From: Inediibacterium massiliense
GTDB lineage: Bacteria > Bacillota > Clostridia > Peptostreptococcales > Thermotaleaceae
Reading direction: 5' to 3'
NCBI RefSeq assembly: GCF_001282725.1
Contig: NZ_LN876586.1
Coordinates: forward strand, 769,009 to 833,008
DNA length: 64,000 bases
Of the stretch, positions 1 to 8,973 are shown one piece after another. Both the position numbers and the translations under genes were made by a program. The notes under the pieces are model-generated. The model did no database searches, was not told the DNA's origin, and worked only from the letters and a program-made list of their open reading frames with translations. Numbering within the stretch: position 1 is the stretch's first letter; the number at the start of each line of letters is the position of its first letter.

Positions 1-122
1 GATGTGGACATCTTTATCTTTCTCCTGGACCTAAGCTAATTTTTTATCCTAATGATATTGTTTTTTATGTAGGCAATGCAGCTAATATATCTGAAAGAGT
101 TAATAGATTTGTAAATGGATAA
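1..122 (+). CDS. C-terminal end of an unidentified protein (partial)
   Basis: The last 39 codons of a gene that begins outside the window; reading frame starts at base 3 and ends in TAA at 120-122, directly before a strong terminator. The tail contains PNDIVFYVGN followed by a short amphipathic helix. A proline/asparagine turn, a hydrophobic strand with a glycine and a closing helix is the layout of the end of a TrkA-C (RCK_C) domain, but SLBB-type polysaccharide export proteins end in a similar way. The fragment is too short to decide, so no function is assigned. Confidence 0.5.
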   Translation, partial: CGHLYLSPGPKLIFYPNDIVFYVGNAANISERVNRFVNG

Positions 123-161
123 AAGACCCTTGTTATTTATAAATAACAAGGGTCTTTTTTT
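122..161 (+). terminator. Rho-independent terminator
   Basis: A perfect 17-bp inverted repeat (122-138 and 141-157) with a two-base centre and a run of T. It starts inside the stop codon of the partial upstream gene and ends its transcript. Confidence 0.9.
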
Positions 162-220
162 GTGGCATATAAAATGATATATATATAAATTTTTTCTATA
201 AAATATTATAAAAAAAAATC

Positions 221-261
221 ATACAACTCTATTGATTAGTACAAGTTGTATCATGTATAAT
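221..261 (+). promoter_or_regulatory. Promoter with palindromic operator-like site
   Basis: TTGATT (232-237) and TATAAT (256-261) are separated by 18 bp. Between them lies the perfect palindrome TACAAGTTGTA (240-250), and ATACAACT at 221-228 repeats one arm in inverse orientation to AGTTGTAT (244-251). A site between -35 and -10 would be a typical repressor operator. The repressor is not identifiable. The promoter would serve the GNAT-like gene at 333. Confidence 0.5.
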
Positions 262-332
262 AATAGAAACAACTTATAAAATCGAAACGAGTAGTTAGAT
301 GATGAGTGCAAAGTAAAAGGGGGATATTCGGT

Positions 333-1055
333 ATGGAATTAAAAAGAGGGATATTGGCAAAACATAATGGAGAAAATAGGATACAGGATTCATATATAAT
401 GAGATTAATAAAATGGCAAGAAGCAGAACAAGCAGTTTTACTTCAAAATTTTGTTTATGAACAATTGATCAACAAGCAAGTTTTATATACAGATTCTTAT
501 GAAAATATGATAAAGGATATGAAAGCAGGAGCTAAGATCATTGGAGTTTTTAACAAAGATAACGAGTTGATTGCTTATAGGCATATTGCTTTTCCTGGGG
601 TATCAGATCGGAATTTAGGAAATGACATTCATTTACCAGAAAATGAGCTTTTAAAAGTAGCTCATTTAGAAAGAACGGTAGTTCACCCTGATTATAGAGG
701 AAATAACTTGCAAAGTATAACATTGCAAGAGGCTGTACCTTTGATAAAAGAATTAGGGTATAGGCATCTAGTGTGTACTGTTTCTCCATTTAATTTATTT
801 AGTCTTTATAATATTATAAAAAATGGACTCAAGATTAAAGCGTTAAAAGAAAAATATCAAACAGGAAAAGATACACACGATGGGTTATGGAGATTTATTC
901 TTCATAGAGAATTAGAACCAGTAAATAATATAGAGCATACTCAAAGTTTTTCAGTATCACTAAATGATTTTAAAGCTCAAGAAGATTTGATCAATGATGG
1001 ATTTATTGGACATTGGCTATTTAAAGAAAGTAAATTACTCAATTATGTAAGGTAA
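333..1055 (+). CDS. GNAT-like N-acyltransferase family protein
   Basis: A 240-residue protein. The centre reads HLERTVVHPDYRGNNLQ, which matches GNAT motif A: a hydrophobic beta strand followed by the R-G-x-x-L acetyl-CoA pyrophosphate loop. A second strand, RHLVCTVSP, and then N-x-x-S-L-Y-x-x-I fit GNAT motif B, where the helix ends under the cofactor. The substrate is unknown. The start at 333 is chosen because AAGGGGG (317-323) lies 9 bases before it; an in-frame GTG at 306 has no ribosome site. It is monocistronic: its own promoter lies upstream and a terminator follows the stop directly. Confidence 0.65.
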   Translation: MELKRGILAKHNGENRIQDSYIMRLIKWQEAEQAVLLQNFVYEQLINKQVLYTDSYENMIKDMKAGAKIIGVFNKDNELIAYRHIAFPGVSDRNLGNDIHLPENELLKVAHLERTVVHPDYRGNNLQSITLQEAVPLIKELGYRHLVCTVSPFNLFSLYNIIKNGLKIKALKEKYQTGKDTHDGLWRFILHRELEPVNNIEHTQSFSVSLNDFKAQEDLINDGFIGHWLFKESKLLNYVR

Positions 1056-1092
1056 AAAAACAATGATATGGATTTCTATATCATTGTTTTTT
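1055..1092 (+). terminator. Rho-independent terminator
   Basis: A 15-bp inverted repeat, 1055-1069 with 1078-1092, ending in six T. It closes the GNAT-like gene. Confidence 0.85.
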
Positions 1093-1106
1093 GTTTAAGG
1101 AAACTT

Positions 1107-1134
1107 TTGTGCTTTTCTTAAAATATAGTATAAT
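1107..1134 (+). promoter_or_regulatory. Probable sigma-A promoter of uppP
   Basis: TTGTGC (1107-1112), 16-bp spacer, TATAAT (1129-1134). The -10 element is perfect and the -35 weak. It lies 66 bases before the uppP start. Confidence 0.5.
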
Positions 1135-1199
1135 AGATAAGGTATATTTATTGAATATAAAAATAGAGGCTTTATTTTAAAAGGAGGATATTTGAGAAT

Positions 1200-2048
1200 A
1201 TGGAAATTATATTTTTAGTCATTCAATCTACTATTCTAGGAATTGTAGAAGGATTAACGGAATTTTTACCTGTGTCATCAACAGGACATCTTGTGATTTT
1301 TCAAAATTTAATAGGTTTTAAAGGAACAAGTGCAAATTATGTTGAGATGTATACATATGTGATACAATTAGGAGCTATACTGGCTGTAGTTATCCTTTAT
1401 TGGAATAAAATAAAAGATACTCTTATCAATTTTTTCCCGCAAAAAGTTGGGTATGAAAGATCAGGATTTAGATTTTGGTTTATGATTTTTATTGCTTGTA
1501 TTCCCGGTGGGGTTTTTGGAGTGTTATTAGATGACTTGGCAGAACAATATTTATTTTCACCAGTATCTGTAGCAATTACCTTGTTTTTAGGTGGTATATG
1601 GATGATTTATGCTGAAAAAAAATTCAGAAGAAATAAACATACAGGAGGAGAATTAAAAGTTACAGTCAAGCAGGCATGGATTGTAGGTATATTTCAATGT
1701 TTAGCTATTATTCCAGGAATGTCGCGTTCAGCTTCTACGATTATAGGGGGATGGGTATCAGGACTTTCTACTGTTGCTGCAGCTGAGTTTTCATTCTTCT
1801 TAGCGATTCCAGTTATGGTAGGAATGAGCTTTTTAAAGCTTGTGAAAATGGGAGGGCTGTTTATTCTTACAACTCAAGAAATCATTTCTCTTGCTGTAGG
1901 CTTTATCGTTTCCTTTATAGTAGCTTTAATTGTTATAGGTAAGTTTATTTCCTATTTAAAGAAAAGACCAATGAAGATCTTTGCCATATATAGAATGATT
2001 TTTGCGATTATAGTTTTGGGAACTGGATTTTTAGGAATATTTCATTAA
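1200..2048 (+). CDS. uppP: Undecaprenyl-diphosphatase (BacA/UppP)
   Basis: A 282-residue polytopic membrane protein that removes the terminal phosphate of undecaprenyl diphosphate, recycling the lipid carrier for peptidoglycan and wall polymer synthesis; overproduction of the family gives bacitracin resistance. Both signature motifs are present: E-x-x-x-E at Glu17/Glu21 running into PVSSTGHL with His30, and PGMSRSAST around Arg176, the phosphate-binding arginine. The length is normal for the family. The ribosome site AAGGAGG (1181-1187) is 12 bases from the ATG, slightly far, but no nearer in-frame start exists. The gene is alone, with a promoter upstream and a terminator behind. Confidence 0.96.
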   Translation: MEIIFLVIQSTILGIVEGLTEFLPVSSTGHLVIFQNLIGFKGTSANYVEMYTYVIQLGAILAVVILYWNKIKDTLINFFPQKVGYERSGFRFWFMIFIACIPGGVFGVLLDDLAEQYLFSPVSVAITLFLGGIWMIYAEKKFRRNKHTGGELKVTVKQAWIVGIFQCLAIIPGMSRSASTIIGGWVSGLSTVAAAEFSFFLAIPVMVGMSFLKLVKMGGLFILTTQEIISLAVGFIVSFIVALIVIGKFISYLKKRPMKIFAIYRMIFAIIVLGTGFLGIFH

Positions 2049-2052
2049 AATG

Positions 2053-2085
2053 AAAAGGACAGTTAAATAATTTAACTGTTCTTTT
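2053..2085 (+). terminator. Rho-independent terminator
   Basis: A 15-bp stem (2053-2067 with 2071-2085, one G-T pair) followed by a short T run; it ends the uppP transcript. Confidence 0.75.
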
Positions 2086-2093
2086 GGTATTCA

Positions 2094-2150
2094 TTGACAT
2101 TTATGATTACAACAAATATAATAGCAGTATTATATATGAATAATGGCTCA
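2094..2150 (+). promoter_or_regulatory. Promoter of the ArsR-type gene with likely self-operator
   Basis: TTGACA (2094-2099), exactly 17 bp, TATAAT (2117-2122): a consensus sigma-A promoter. Fifteen bases downstream is TGAATAATGGCTCA (2137-2150), an 11-of-14 match to the inverted-repeat sites in front of the metal ATPase gene (TGAATAGTTGTTCA). This suggests weak autoregulation by the ArsR protein encoded next. Confidence 0.7.
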
Positions 2151-2215
2151 TAATTTTACAGAATATAAGATAATAACATTGTGGATGAAACAATTGGAAT
2201 AGGGAGGTATGATGT

Positions 2216-2587
2216 ATGGCTGAAAATAATATGGATTTTGAGAAATGTGATTGCAATGTTATTCATGAAGAGATCATAAAAAAAGTGAAAGAGAAAATGA
2301 CTTGTGAGGAGAAATTAAACGATTTAGCAGAATTTTTTAAGGTGTTTGGTGATCCTACAAGAATCAAGATTATTTGTGCTTTATTTTCTTCAGAAATGTG
2401 TGTATGTGATATAGCTAGTTTACTAAATATGACTCAATCTGCTATTTCTCATCAATTGCGTGTTTTAAAGCAAGCGAGACTTGTCAAAAACAGAAAAGAT
2501 GGGAAAGTAGTATATTATTCTTTAGATGATGAACATGTAAAACAAATATTTGACCAAGGATTAGTACATATTAATGAAATAAGATAA
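2216..2587 (+). CDS. ArsR/SmtB-family metal-sensing repressor, CadC-like
   Basis: A 123-residue winged-helix repressor. Cys11 and Cys13 in the N-terminal arm plus Cys62 and Cys64 (MCVCDIAS, helix alpha-3/4) form the thiolate cadmium/lead site known from CadC. The C-terminal helix has Asp, His, His and Glu at positions suitable for the alpha-5 zinc site. The recognition helix is MTQSAISHQLRVLKQA. Without metal such proteins sit on a T-G-A-A-C-A type inverted repeat and block transcription; metal binding releases them. Copies of that repeat stand before this gene and before the CadA-type ATPase 1.9 kb downstream, which is therefore its probable target. Confidence 0.9.
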   Translation: MAENNMDFEKCDCNVIHEEIIKKVKEKMTCEEKLNDLAEFFKVFGDPTRIKIICALFSSEMCVCDIASLLNMTQSAISHQLRVLKQARLVKNRKDGKVVYYSLDDEHVKQIFDQGLVHINEIR

Positions 2588-2610
2588 ATAAATGAAATGC
2601 TATATATAAA

Positions 2611-2645
2611 GACTGTAAACAAAAGATTATGTTTACAGTTTTTTT
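2611..2645 (+). terminator. Rho-independent terminator
   Basis: ACTGTAAACA (2611-2620) pairs with TGTTTACAGT (2629-2638), followed by a T run. It separates the repressor gene from the histidine kinase. Confidence 0.85.
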
Positions 2646-2731
2646 ATATATAAAAAAGCTCGAAAAAAAGAGAAAAATAAGATAAAATGTAGAAAAAGAA
2701 TACAGAAATGATTTTAGGAGGACATATAGAG

Positions 2732-4234
2732 ATGAAATCTTTTTTTAGTATAGAAAATAGAAAAAAACTCAATGCAAATAGGTATTTTCAGTATGTAGTA
2801 TTCTTAACGATTTTTTCGGAAATATTTTTATATTGTGCGCATCATTCAAATATTTGTATGTATATATTGGGTTATATTTTAAAGATCATATCTTTTTATT
2901 ATTTATATAAAGTATTTTTAAAAAAAGATTTTCAAAAATATGATACTAAGATGAATGATTATTTTATACAAGAAACTCAGCCATATAAAACAGAAGAAGA
3001 AAGGTTATTATTTAAGAAAAAACAATCAGAGAAAATAAGAATGAGACTAGAGAAGAACCTACAAATTTGTAAAAAATTCATAGAAATACTTCCCCTTCCT
3101 ATTGTCATAAGAGATCAAGACAAAATTGTATATATTAATGATGAAACCAAAAATTTATTAAAATTAAAAAGTAAAGAAGATGCAATAGGAAAAAGTTTAT
3201 TAGATTTTTTACAAGATGACTGTAAAGATATGGTGAAAGAAAGATTAATTTTAGAATCACAACAAAAGATTGGACTTCCCCTAGAAGAACAATTGGTATG
3301 TACAGATGGAAGTATAGTAGATGTAGAGGTATGTGTAACTTCTATAGACATTGATGATCAAGAATATTTTATGGGAATTTTAAGGGATATTACACATTTA
3401 AAAAAGTTCAAAAAAATAGAAAAGGAACTAGCGGAAAAGGACGAATATGACAGAATAAGAAGTGAGTTTTTTGCAAATATTTCTCATGAGTTGAGAACTC
3501 CGGTTAATGTAATTTATAGTGCTCTGCAATTAGAAGAAATGTATTTTGCTCAGCAAGACTATGAGTCTATTCGAAAATATAATAAGATGGTTAAACAAAA
3601 TTGTATGAGATTGCTTCGTATTATTAATAATTTAATAGATATGACTAAAATTAATGCAGGGTATTTTGAACCTATATTAAAAGGTGTAAATATAGTAGAA
3701 GTAGTAGAAAATATTGTATTATCTATTGTAGATTTTATAAAAAGCAGAGATATGAATATTATTTTTGATACTCAATTAGAAGAAGATTATGTAAATTGTG
3801 ATATAAATTTAATTGAAAGAATTATATTAAATATTTTATCAAATTCTATAAAATACGGAAAGGTAAAAGGATCTATTGAGGTAAATATATATGACGAAGA
3901 AGATCGGGTATGCATTAGTATAAAAGATGATGGAATTGGGATTCCAAAAGATCAGCAGGAAAGAATATTTGAAAGGTTTATAAGAATTGATCAATCATTG
4001 ACAAGAAATTGCGAAGGAAGTGGAATTGGTTTATCTTTAGTAAAATCTTTGGTGGAACTTCAAAATGGAACGGTTACATTAATGAGTGATGAAAATATGG
4101 GTACGGAAATTATTATTAAATTTCCAAGAATTCAAATGGAAGAAGATATTTTTAATATGGATAGTGAATCCAAAGAGATGGACCAAATTATTAAAAAAGT
4201 AGAATTAGAATTTTCAGATATATATGAAGCTTAA
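2732..4234 (+). CDS. Membrane PAS-domain sensor histidine kinase (orphan)
   Basis: A 500-residue sensor kinase. Two hydrophobic segments near residues 17-60 anchor it, a linker leads to a PAS domain (about 105-215), then HisKA with the H box SHELRTP (phospho-accepting His252), and a HATPase_c domain with N box NILSNSIKYG, G1 DDGIGIP and G2 GSGIGLSL. All catalytic boxes are intact. There is no response regulator next to it, as in clostridial orphan kinases that feed Spo0A; that role is only an inference. The start at 2732 follows AGGAGG (2716-2721) at a proper distance; the in-frame ATG at 2708 lies before that site and is rejected. It sits between a metal repressor and a metal ATPase, but nothing in it shows metal sensing. 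Confidence 0.93.
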   Translation: MKSFFSIENRKKLNANRYFQYVVFLTIFSEIFLYCAHHSNICMYILGYILKIISFYYLYKVFLKKDFQKYDTKMNDYFIQETQPYKTEEERLLFKKKQSEKIRMRLEKNLQICKKFIEILPLPIVIRDQDKIVYINDETKNLLKLKSKEDAIGKSLLDFLQDDCKDMVKERLILESQQKIGLPLEEQLVCTDGSIVDVEVCVTSIDIDDQEYFMGILRDITHLKKFKKIEKELAEKDEYDRIRSEFFANISHELRTPVNVIYSALQLEEMYFAQQDYESIRKYNKMVKQNCMRLLRIINNLIDMTKINAGYFEPILKGVNIVEVVENIVLSIVDFIKSRDMNIIFDTQLEEDYVNCDINLIERIILNILSNSIKYGKVKGSIEVNIYDEEDRVCISIKDDGIGIPKDQQERIFERFIRIDQSLTRNCEGSGIGLSLVKSLVELQNGTVTLMSDENMGTEIIIKFPRIQMEEDIFNMDSESKEMDQIIKKVELEFSDIYEA

Positions 4235-4351
4235 ATAACAGAAATATGAAACATACATTGTATTTTAGAGTCCATGAAATTTCACAAAAAATTTTAAAAT
4301 ATTATATAAGTTGATAGAATATAATATATGAATATATTTTCATATATAGTG

Positions 4352-4399
4352 TTGACATTCATAAAAAGAGAGAATATAATACATGAATAGTTGTTCATG
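4352..4399 (+). promoter_or_regulatory. cadA promoter with ArsR-type operator over the start site
   Basis: TTGACA (4352-4357), 17 bp, TATAAT (4375-4380) is a perfect consensus promoter. The inverted repeat CATGAATAGTTGTTCATG (4382-4399) covers the expected transcription start. The reverse complement of its core, TGAACAACTATTCA, is the classic ArsR/SmtB operator pattern, so the repressor encoded at 2216 would block initiation here. Confidence 0.85.
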
Positions 4400-4467
4400 C
4401 TTTTCAAAGTACAACGATGTATAAAATTGAAAAGGATGATTATTATTTTGAACTATACATGAATAAA

Positions 4468-4481
4468 TGAACAAGTATTCA
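4468..4481 (+). promoter_or_regulatory. Second ArsR/SmtB-type operator in the cadA leader
   Basis: TGAACAAGTATTCA matches 13 of 14 positions of the operator on the opposite strand at 4384-4397 and closely resembles known CadC/CzrA sites. It lies 25 bases before the cadA start, inside the transcribed leader, where a bound repressor could act as a roadblock or loop with the first site. Confidence 0.8.
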
Positions 4482-4505
4482 AACGAAAAATAAGGAGGGA
4501 ATCTT

Positions 4506-6758
4506 ATGAGTAAAATACAATGGACGCTGGATAATCTTGATTGTGCTCATTGTGCTTCAAAAATAGAAGACAAAATTCAAAAAATAGAAGATATAGAAAA
4601 AGCAACAGTAAATTTTATGACAAAAACTTTGACCCTTACTTTTAAAGAAGATAAGAATTTAGACAAAATTGAGGAACAAATAAAAGATATTGTTCAGAAA
4701 TTAGAACCACATGTAATAGTAAAGAAAAAAATAGGAAAAACCCATTGTAAAACTTTATCAAAACAAATAAGCTGCTGTAGTGGACATCATCATGAACATC
4801 ATATACATGATCATTGTGATTGTCACCATGAACACCATGAAGAGCATGGGCATGATCAGTGTGATGTTCCTCATGATCATCATGAGGAACATAGACATAG
4901 TCATGAAGATGGAGATACGAAAAAAACAATTTTAAAGCTTTTATTAGGTGGAGTAATATTTAGTATTGGATTGATGGGAGAATTTAAAGGAAATGTGGAA
5001 TTAGGAATATTTTTAGGTGCTTATATTATTGTAGGTGGAGAAGTTATAGTAAGAGCGTTAAAAAACATTATGCGTGGGCAAGTATTTGATGAAAATTTTT
5101 TAATGACAATTGCAACTTTTGGAGCATTTGCTACTAGAGAATTTCCAGAAGGGGTAGCAGTTATGCTGTTTTATCAAGTGGGAGAACTATTTCAATCTAT
5201 AGCAGTGAACAAATCTCGTAAATCTATTACATCCTTAATGGACATTAGACCTGATTTTGCAAATGTGAAAAGGAATGGAGAATTGATTAAAGTATCCCCA
5301 GAAGAAGTATTAGTTAATGAAATGATTGTTGTAAAGCCAGGGGAAAAAGTTCCATTAGATGGAGTGATTGCACAAGGAAAATCAATGGTAGATACTTCAG
5401 CTCTTACAGGAGAATCTATGCCTCGTCATGTAGAAGAAGGAGAAACGGTTTTAAGTGGATTTATCAATCAAAGAGGAGTTATTTGTATAAAAGTAAGTAA
5501 AGAGTTTGGAGAGTCTACAGTTTCTAAAATACTAGAGCTTGTAGAAAATGCAAGTAGTCGTAAAGCAAAAGCAGAAAATTTTATTACAAAGTTTGCTAAA
5601 TATTATACTCCAGCAGTAGTAATCATAGCAGCTATGTTAGCTATAATTCCTCCAATTTTTATAGAGGGTGCAACTGTTGTAGAATGGTTATATAGAGCAT
5701 CTATATTTTTAGTTATTTCTTGTCCTTGTGCTCTTGTCATATCTATTCCATTAGGATTTTTTGGTGGAATAGGAACTGCATCAAAGTATGGTATTTTAAT
5801 TAAGGGAAGTAACTATTTAGAAGCACTTAATAATGTAGAAACAGTAATATTTGATAAAACAGGAACACTTACTCAAGGAATATTTCATGTGACACAGATA
5901 GATGCAACAAATGGATTTCATAAAGATGAAGTTTTAAAATATGCAGCTTATGCAGAAAGTTACTCTAATCATCCTATAGCTGTTTCGATTATTAAAGAAT
6001 ACAAAGATGAAATCTATAAAGATAAAATCAATGATTATGAAGAGATTTCAGGATATGGAATTGTAGTAAGTGTAGAAGGAAAAAAAATTTTAGTAGGTAA
6101 CAATAAGCTTATGGATCATAAAAAAATAAAATTTAAAGAAATAGATTGTGTAGGAACCATATTATATATAGCTATAGATGAAGTTTATGCAGGAAGTATA
6201 GTTATTGAGGATACTTTAAAAGAGGATGCTATAGAGGGAATTCAAGCTTTAAAGGATCATCAAGTAAGAAATATTGTTATGCTAACAGGAGATAATAAAA
6301 AAATAGCCAATAAAGTAGCAAATGAGCTAAAGGTACATGAAGTTTATGCAGAATTATTGCCTCATGAAAAAGTAGAAAAGCTTGAGAATATAGATCATCA
6401 AAAAACATGCGGAAGAAATATTGTATTTGTTGGAGATGGAATTAATGATGCTCCCGTTTTGGCAAGAGCAGATATAGGAATTGCTATGGGAGGATTAGGA
6501 TCAGATGCAGCGATTGAAGCTGCGGATGTGGTAATTATGACAGATGAACCATCAAAAATTGCTACAGCAATAAAAATATCAAAAAGAACAAAAAGAATAG
6601 TCATTCAAAATATTATATTTGCATTAGGGGTGAAAGCTTTAGTATTAGGACTAGGGGCATTTGGAATTGCTACTATGTGGGAAGCCGTTTTTGCAGATGT
6701 GGGAGTCTCTGTTATTGCCATACTCAATTCTATGAGAATTTTAAAATTTAAAAAATAA
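4506..6758 (+). CDS. cadA: P1B-type Zn2+/Cd2+/Pb2+-exporting ATPase
   Basis: A 750-residue heavy-metal efflux pump of the plasma membrane. Order: N-terminal HMA domain with Cys13-x-x-Cys16; a His/Asp/Glu/Cys-rich linker (about residues 95-137) with many HH, DH and EH pairs; transmembrane helices; the CPC metal site Cys406-Pro-Cys408; phosphorylation motif DKTGTLT with Asp450; HP motif in SNHPIA; hinge GDGINDAP. The last helix contains ADVGVSV, and that aspartate together with CPC is typical of the divalent P1B-2 group (CadA/ZntA), not of copper pumps. The double ArsR-type operator in front predicts induction by cadmium, zinc or lead. The ribosome site AAGGAGGG fits the ATG. Confidence 0.95.
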   Translation: MSKIQWTLDNLDCAHCASKIEDKIQKIEDIEKATVNFMTKTLTLTFKEDKNLDKIEEQIKDIVQKLEPHVIVKKKIGKTHCKTLSKQISCCSGHHHEHHIHDHCDCHHEHHEEHGHDQCDVPHDHHEEHRHSHEDGDTKKTILKLLLGGVIFSIGLMGEFKGNVELGIFLGAYIIVGGEVIVRALKNIMRGQVFDENFLMTIATFGAFATREFPEGVAVMLFYQVGELFQSIAVNKSRKSITSLMDIRPDFANVKRNGELIKVSPEEVLVNEMIVVKPGEKVPLDGVIAQGKSMVDTSALTGESMPRHVEEGETVLSGFINQRGVICIKVSKEFGESTVSKILELVENASSRKAKAENFITKFAKYYTPAVVIIAAMLAIIPPIFIEGATVVEWLYRASIFLVISCPCALVISIPLGFFGGIGTASKYGILIKGSNYLEALNNVETVIFDKTGTLTQGIFHVTQIDATNGFHKDEVLKYAAYAESYSNHPIAVSIIKEYKDEIYKDKINDYEEISGYGIVVSVEGKKILVGNNKLMDHKKIKFKEIDCVGTILYIAIDEVYAGSIVIEDTLKEDAIEGIQALKDHQVRNIVMLTGDNKKIANKVANELKVHEVYAELLPHEKVEKLENIDHQKTCGRNIVFVGDGINDAPVLARADIGIAMGGLGSDAAIEAADVVIMTDEPSKIATAIKISKRTKRIVIQNIIFALGVKALVLGLGAFGIATMWEAVFADVGVSVIAILNSMRILKFKK

Positions 6759-6762
6759 AATG

Positions 6763-6797
6763 AAGTGCAGCTAAAAAGTTTATTTTAGCTGCATTTG
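6763..6797 (+). terminator. Rho-independent terminator
   Basis: A stem of about 14 bp (6763-6776 with 6783-6796, centred on GCAGCTAAAA / TTTTAGCTGC) with a short, weak T tail; it ends the cadA transcript. Confidence 0.7.
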
Positions 6798-7006
6798 TTA
6801 TAAAATTATGCTTCTATGCATAAAGGATCTTCTCCATATAAATTAGAACCATCTTATTTGTGAATTGGATAAGGAACAATTTGAATCATAGATTAATTGG
6901 TGAAAATATACTATAATGTATGTGGAAATGGTACAATTTTATATAAATGCTATATTATAGTAAACATATAAAATCTACTAGTATTTTTAGAAGGAGGGGG
7001 ATAAAA

Positions 7007-8746
7007 ATGAGAGAAAAAAAAGAAAGACAAAAGTGGAAAGAAATATTGCAAGAGAAAGTGCAACCAGCATTTTTGGCTCCATGGCAAGAGGAACATAAAG
7101 AGGAGGCATTTAAAGAGATTGTTAGAGAAACACTACACAATATTAATTCTTTAAAAGGGGATAAAGAAGAACAAAAGTGTTTTTTAGGACAAGCTAAATA
7201 TATTATTAAAGAGCAAAATGATATTTTGAAAGTAAAGGAAAAAGCTCAAATGCCTAAAGAGTCTACTTCAATGAAAGAAGTAATGAAGGAGGTAGCTTCT
7301 TATTTTAATGGTATGTTTAATTGGGTACATCCAAAAGCTATGTTTAATGTAACACCACCTGCCGCTATTCCATCTGTTATGGGTAATTTGATGGGATCTA
7401 TGTTTAATCCTAATTTAGTAGAAGAAGAATATTCAGGAAATGTTGCAGCTTTAGAGGTAGAAGTTGTAGGAATGATTTCAAAACTTGTAGGGTATGATCC
7501 TATCCATACTATAGGACATTTTACTTTTGGAGGAACTGGAGCTTATTTGTTTGCTACAAAATTAGCTTTAACCAAATGTCTCGGAAAAGAAAGTAGATGG
7601 GAAGGAATTCGAAAAGATCCTCAAATTTTAGTATCAAAGGTTGGACATTATGCTGTAAAGAATTGTACAGATTGGACAGGCTTAGGAATGAATAATGTAA
7701 GAGCAATAGATATTCATGAAGATAGTTCTATCAATCTAGATCATTTAGAAGAAGTTATGGAAAAGTGTTATGAGGAAGGTAAACCGATTGCTATGATTGT
7801 TGCAACTATGGGGACTACAGATGCTTTTGGGATAGATGATTTAAAAGGTATTTCAGAAATATGTGATAAATTTGTAAAAAAACATAACCTAAAAAATAGG
7901 CCTTTTATCTATGCAGATGCAGTAATAGGATGGGCATGGAGTGTGTTTAATTCTTATGATTTCAAAGAAAATCCTATGGAGTTTTCAAAAGATACTTTAG
8001 ACGCTATAGAAGAATGTACACAGAAAATAGAGTACCTTCATCTTGCAGATGCTATAGGAATAGATTTTCATAAAACAGGATTTACATCTTATAATTCAAG
8101 TATGATTTGTTTAAAGGAGCAAACTTCATTAGACCTTTTAATTAGAGATAAAAATCAAATGGCATACTTATATCAATTTAGTGCATATACCCCAGGTGAA
8201 TATACATTAGAATGTTCAAGAGCAGGAAATTACGCTCTTGGAGCTTGGTGTAACTTAAAGTATTTTGGACTTGAAGGATATAGAGCTATTTTAGGAAATT
8301 TAATAGAATCAGAAAAGACTTTACGTAAAGTGATAGAAAAAGAATCTTCTATGGTATGTGTAAATGATAAAGATCATGGATTAGTAACTTTATTTAGAGT
8401 ATATCCAAAGAATTTAGGAGATACATTAGGAAGTAAGGAATTTGCTAAAGAGCAATATGACAGAGAGTTTAAAGATCCAAGTTATAAAGAAGCTCTTCAC
8501 AAATACAATGAATATCAATTTAAAGTCGCAGATGAGTTACAAAAGATGCTATTTAAAGAAAATGGGCCTGCTCTAAGTTTTACAAGTAATTTTAGGGTAA
8601 CGAGTTATAAAGAGCCTATAGCAGCTATAAAGGCATATCCTATGTCGCCTTATATGACTTGTGCTGAAGAAGAATTAAGAGAACATATTATTTCTTATAT
8701 TTTAAAGGCAGCAGATCGAGTGGATCGTCAATTACAAAATAGATAG
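7007..8746 (+). CDS. Group II pyridoxal-phosphate-dependent amino acid decarboxylase
   Basis: A 579-residue cytoplasmic enzyme of the glutamate/aromatic amino acid decarboxylase fold. VGHYAVKN supplies the histidine that stacks on the PLP ring, YADAVIGWAW the aspartate for the pyridine nitrogen, and GIDFHKTGF the PLP-binding lysine (Lys356). ATMGTTDAFG and HFTFGGTGAY are further conserved core segments. The N-terminal extension of about 90 residues is highly charged. The substrate (glutamate, tyrosine or another) cannot be told from sequence alone. The start at 7007 is chosen for the strong AAGGAGGGGG just before it; an earlier in-frame ATG at 6947 has none. It is a single gene with no antiporter beside it. 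Confidence 0.88.
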   Translation: MREKKERQKWKEILQEKVQPAFLAPWQEEHKEEAFKEIVRETLHNINSLKGDKEEQKCFLGQAKYIIKEQNDILKVKEKAQMPKESTSMKEVMKEVASYFNGMFNWVHPKAMFNVTPPAAIPSVMGNLMGSMFNPNLVEEEYSGNVAALEVEVVGMISKLVGYDPIHTIGHFTFGGTGAYLFATKLALTKCLGKESRWEGIRKDPQILVSKVGHYAVKNCTDWTGLGMNNVRAIDIHEDSSINLDHLEEVMEKCYEEGKPIAMIVATMGTTDAFGIDDLKGISEICDKFVKKHNLKNRPFIYADAVIGWAWSVFNSYDFKENPMEFSKDTLDAIEECTQKIEYLHLADAIGIDFHKTGFTSYNSSMICLKEQTSLDLLIRDKNQMAYLYQFSAYTPGEYTLECSRAGNYALGAWCNLKYFGLEGYRAILGNLIESEKTLRKVIEKESSMVCVNDKDHGLVTLFRVYPKNLGDTLGSKEFAKEQYDREFKDPSYKEALHKYNEYQFKVADELQKMLFKENGPALSFTSNFRVTSYKEPIAAIKAYPMSPYMTCAEEELREHIISYILKAADRVDRQLQNR

Positions 8747-8756
8747 GTTTGAGCCG

Positions 8757-8784
8757 AAAGACAGCTAATGACAGCTGTCTTTTG
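8757..8784 (+). terminator. Probable terminator
   Basis: AAAGACAGCT (8757-8766) pairs with AGCTGTCTTT (8773-8782), with a short T tail, behind the decarboxylase gene. Confidence 0.65.
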
Positions 8785-8973
8785 TGGTCTATTGGCAGAA
8801 GGAAAAACATATGATATAATTCTTTTGCAATAAAAAATAATTTCATTTCTAAAGAGAAGCATTTATGAATTTTTAGTAAATAGAGTATAAGTAAAGAAGA
8901 ATAAGACTATACTTACCTTAGATGAGGAATTTTATGGAAATTCATGAGCAGTGAAAGTTGAGGAGGAATGATC

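Noticed and set aside
306-332. Upstream GTG start for the GNAT-like gene
   Set aside because: No ribosome site; AAGGGGG lies correctly for the ATG at 333.
4642-4929. Minus-strand His/Asp-rich open frame
   Set aside because: It is the mirror of the His-rich loop of the metal ATPase, with no ribosome site.
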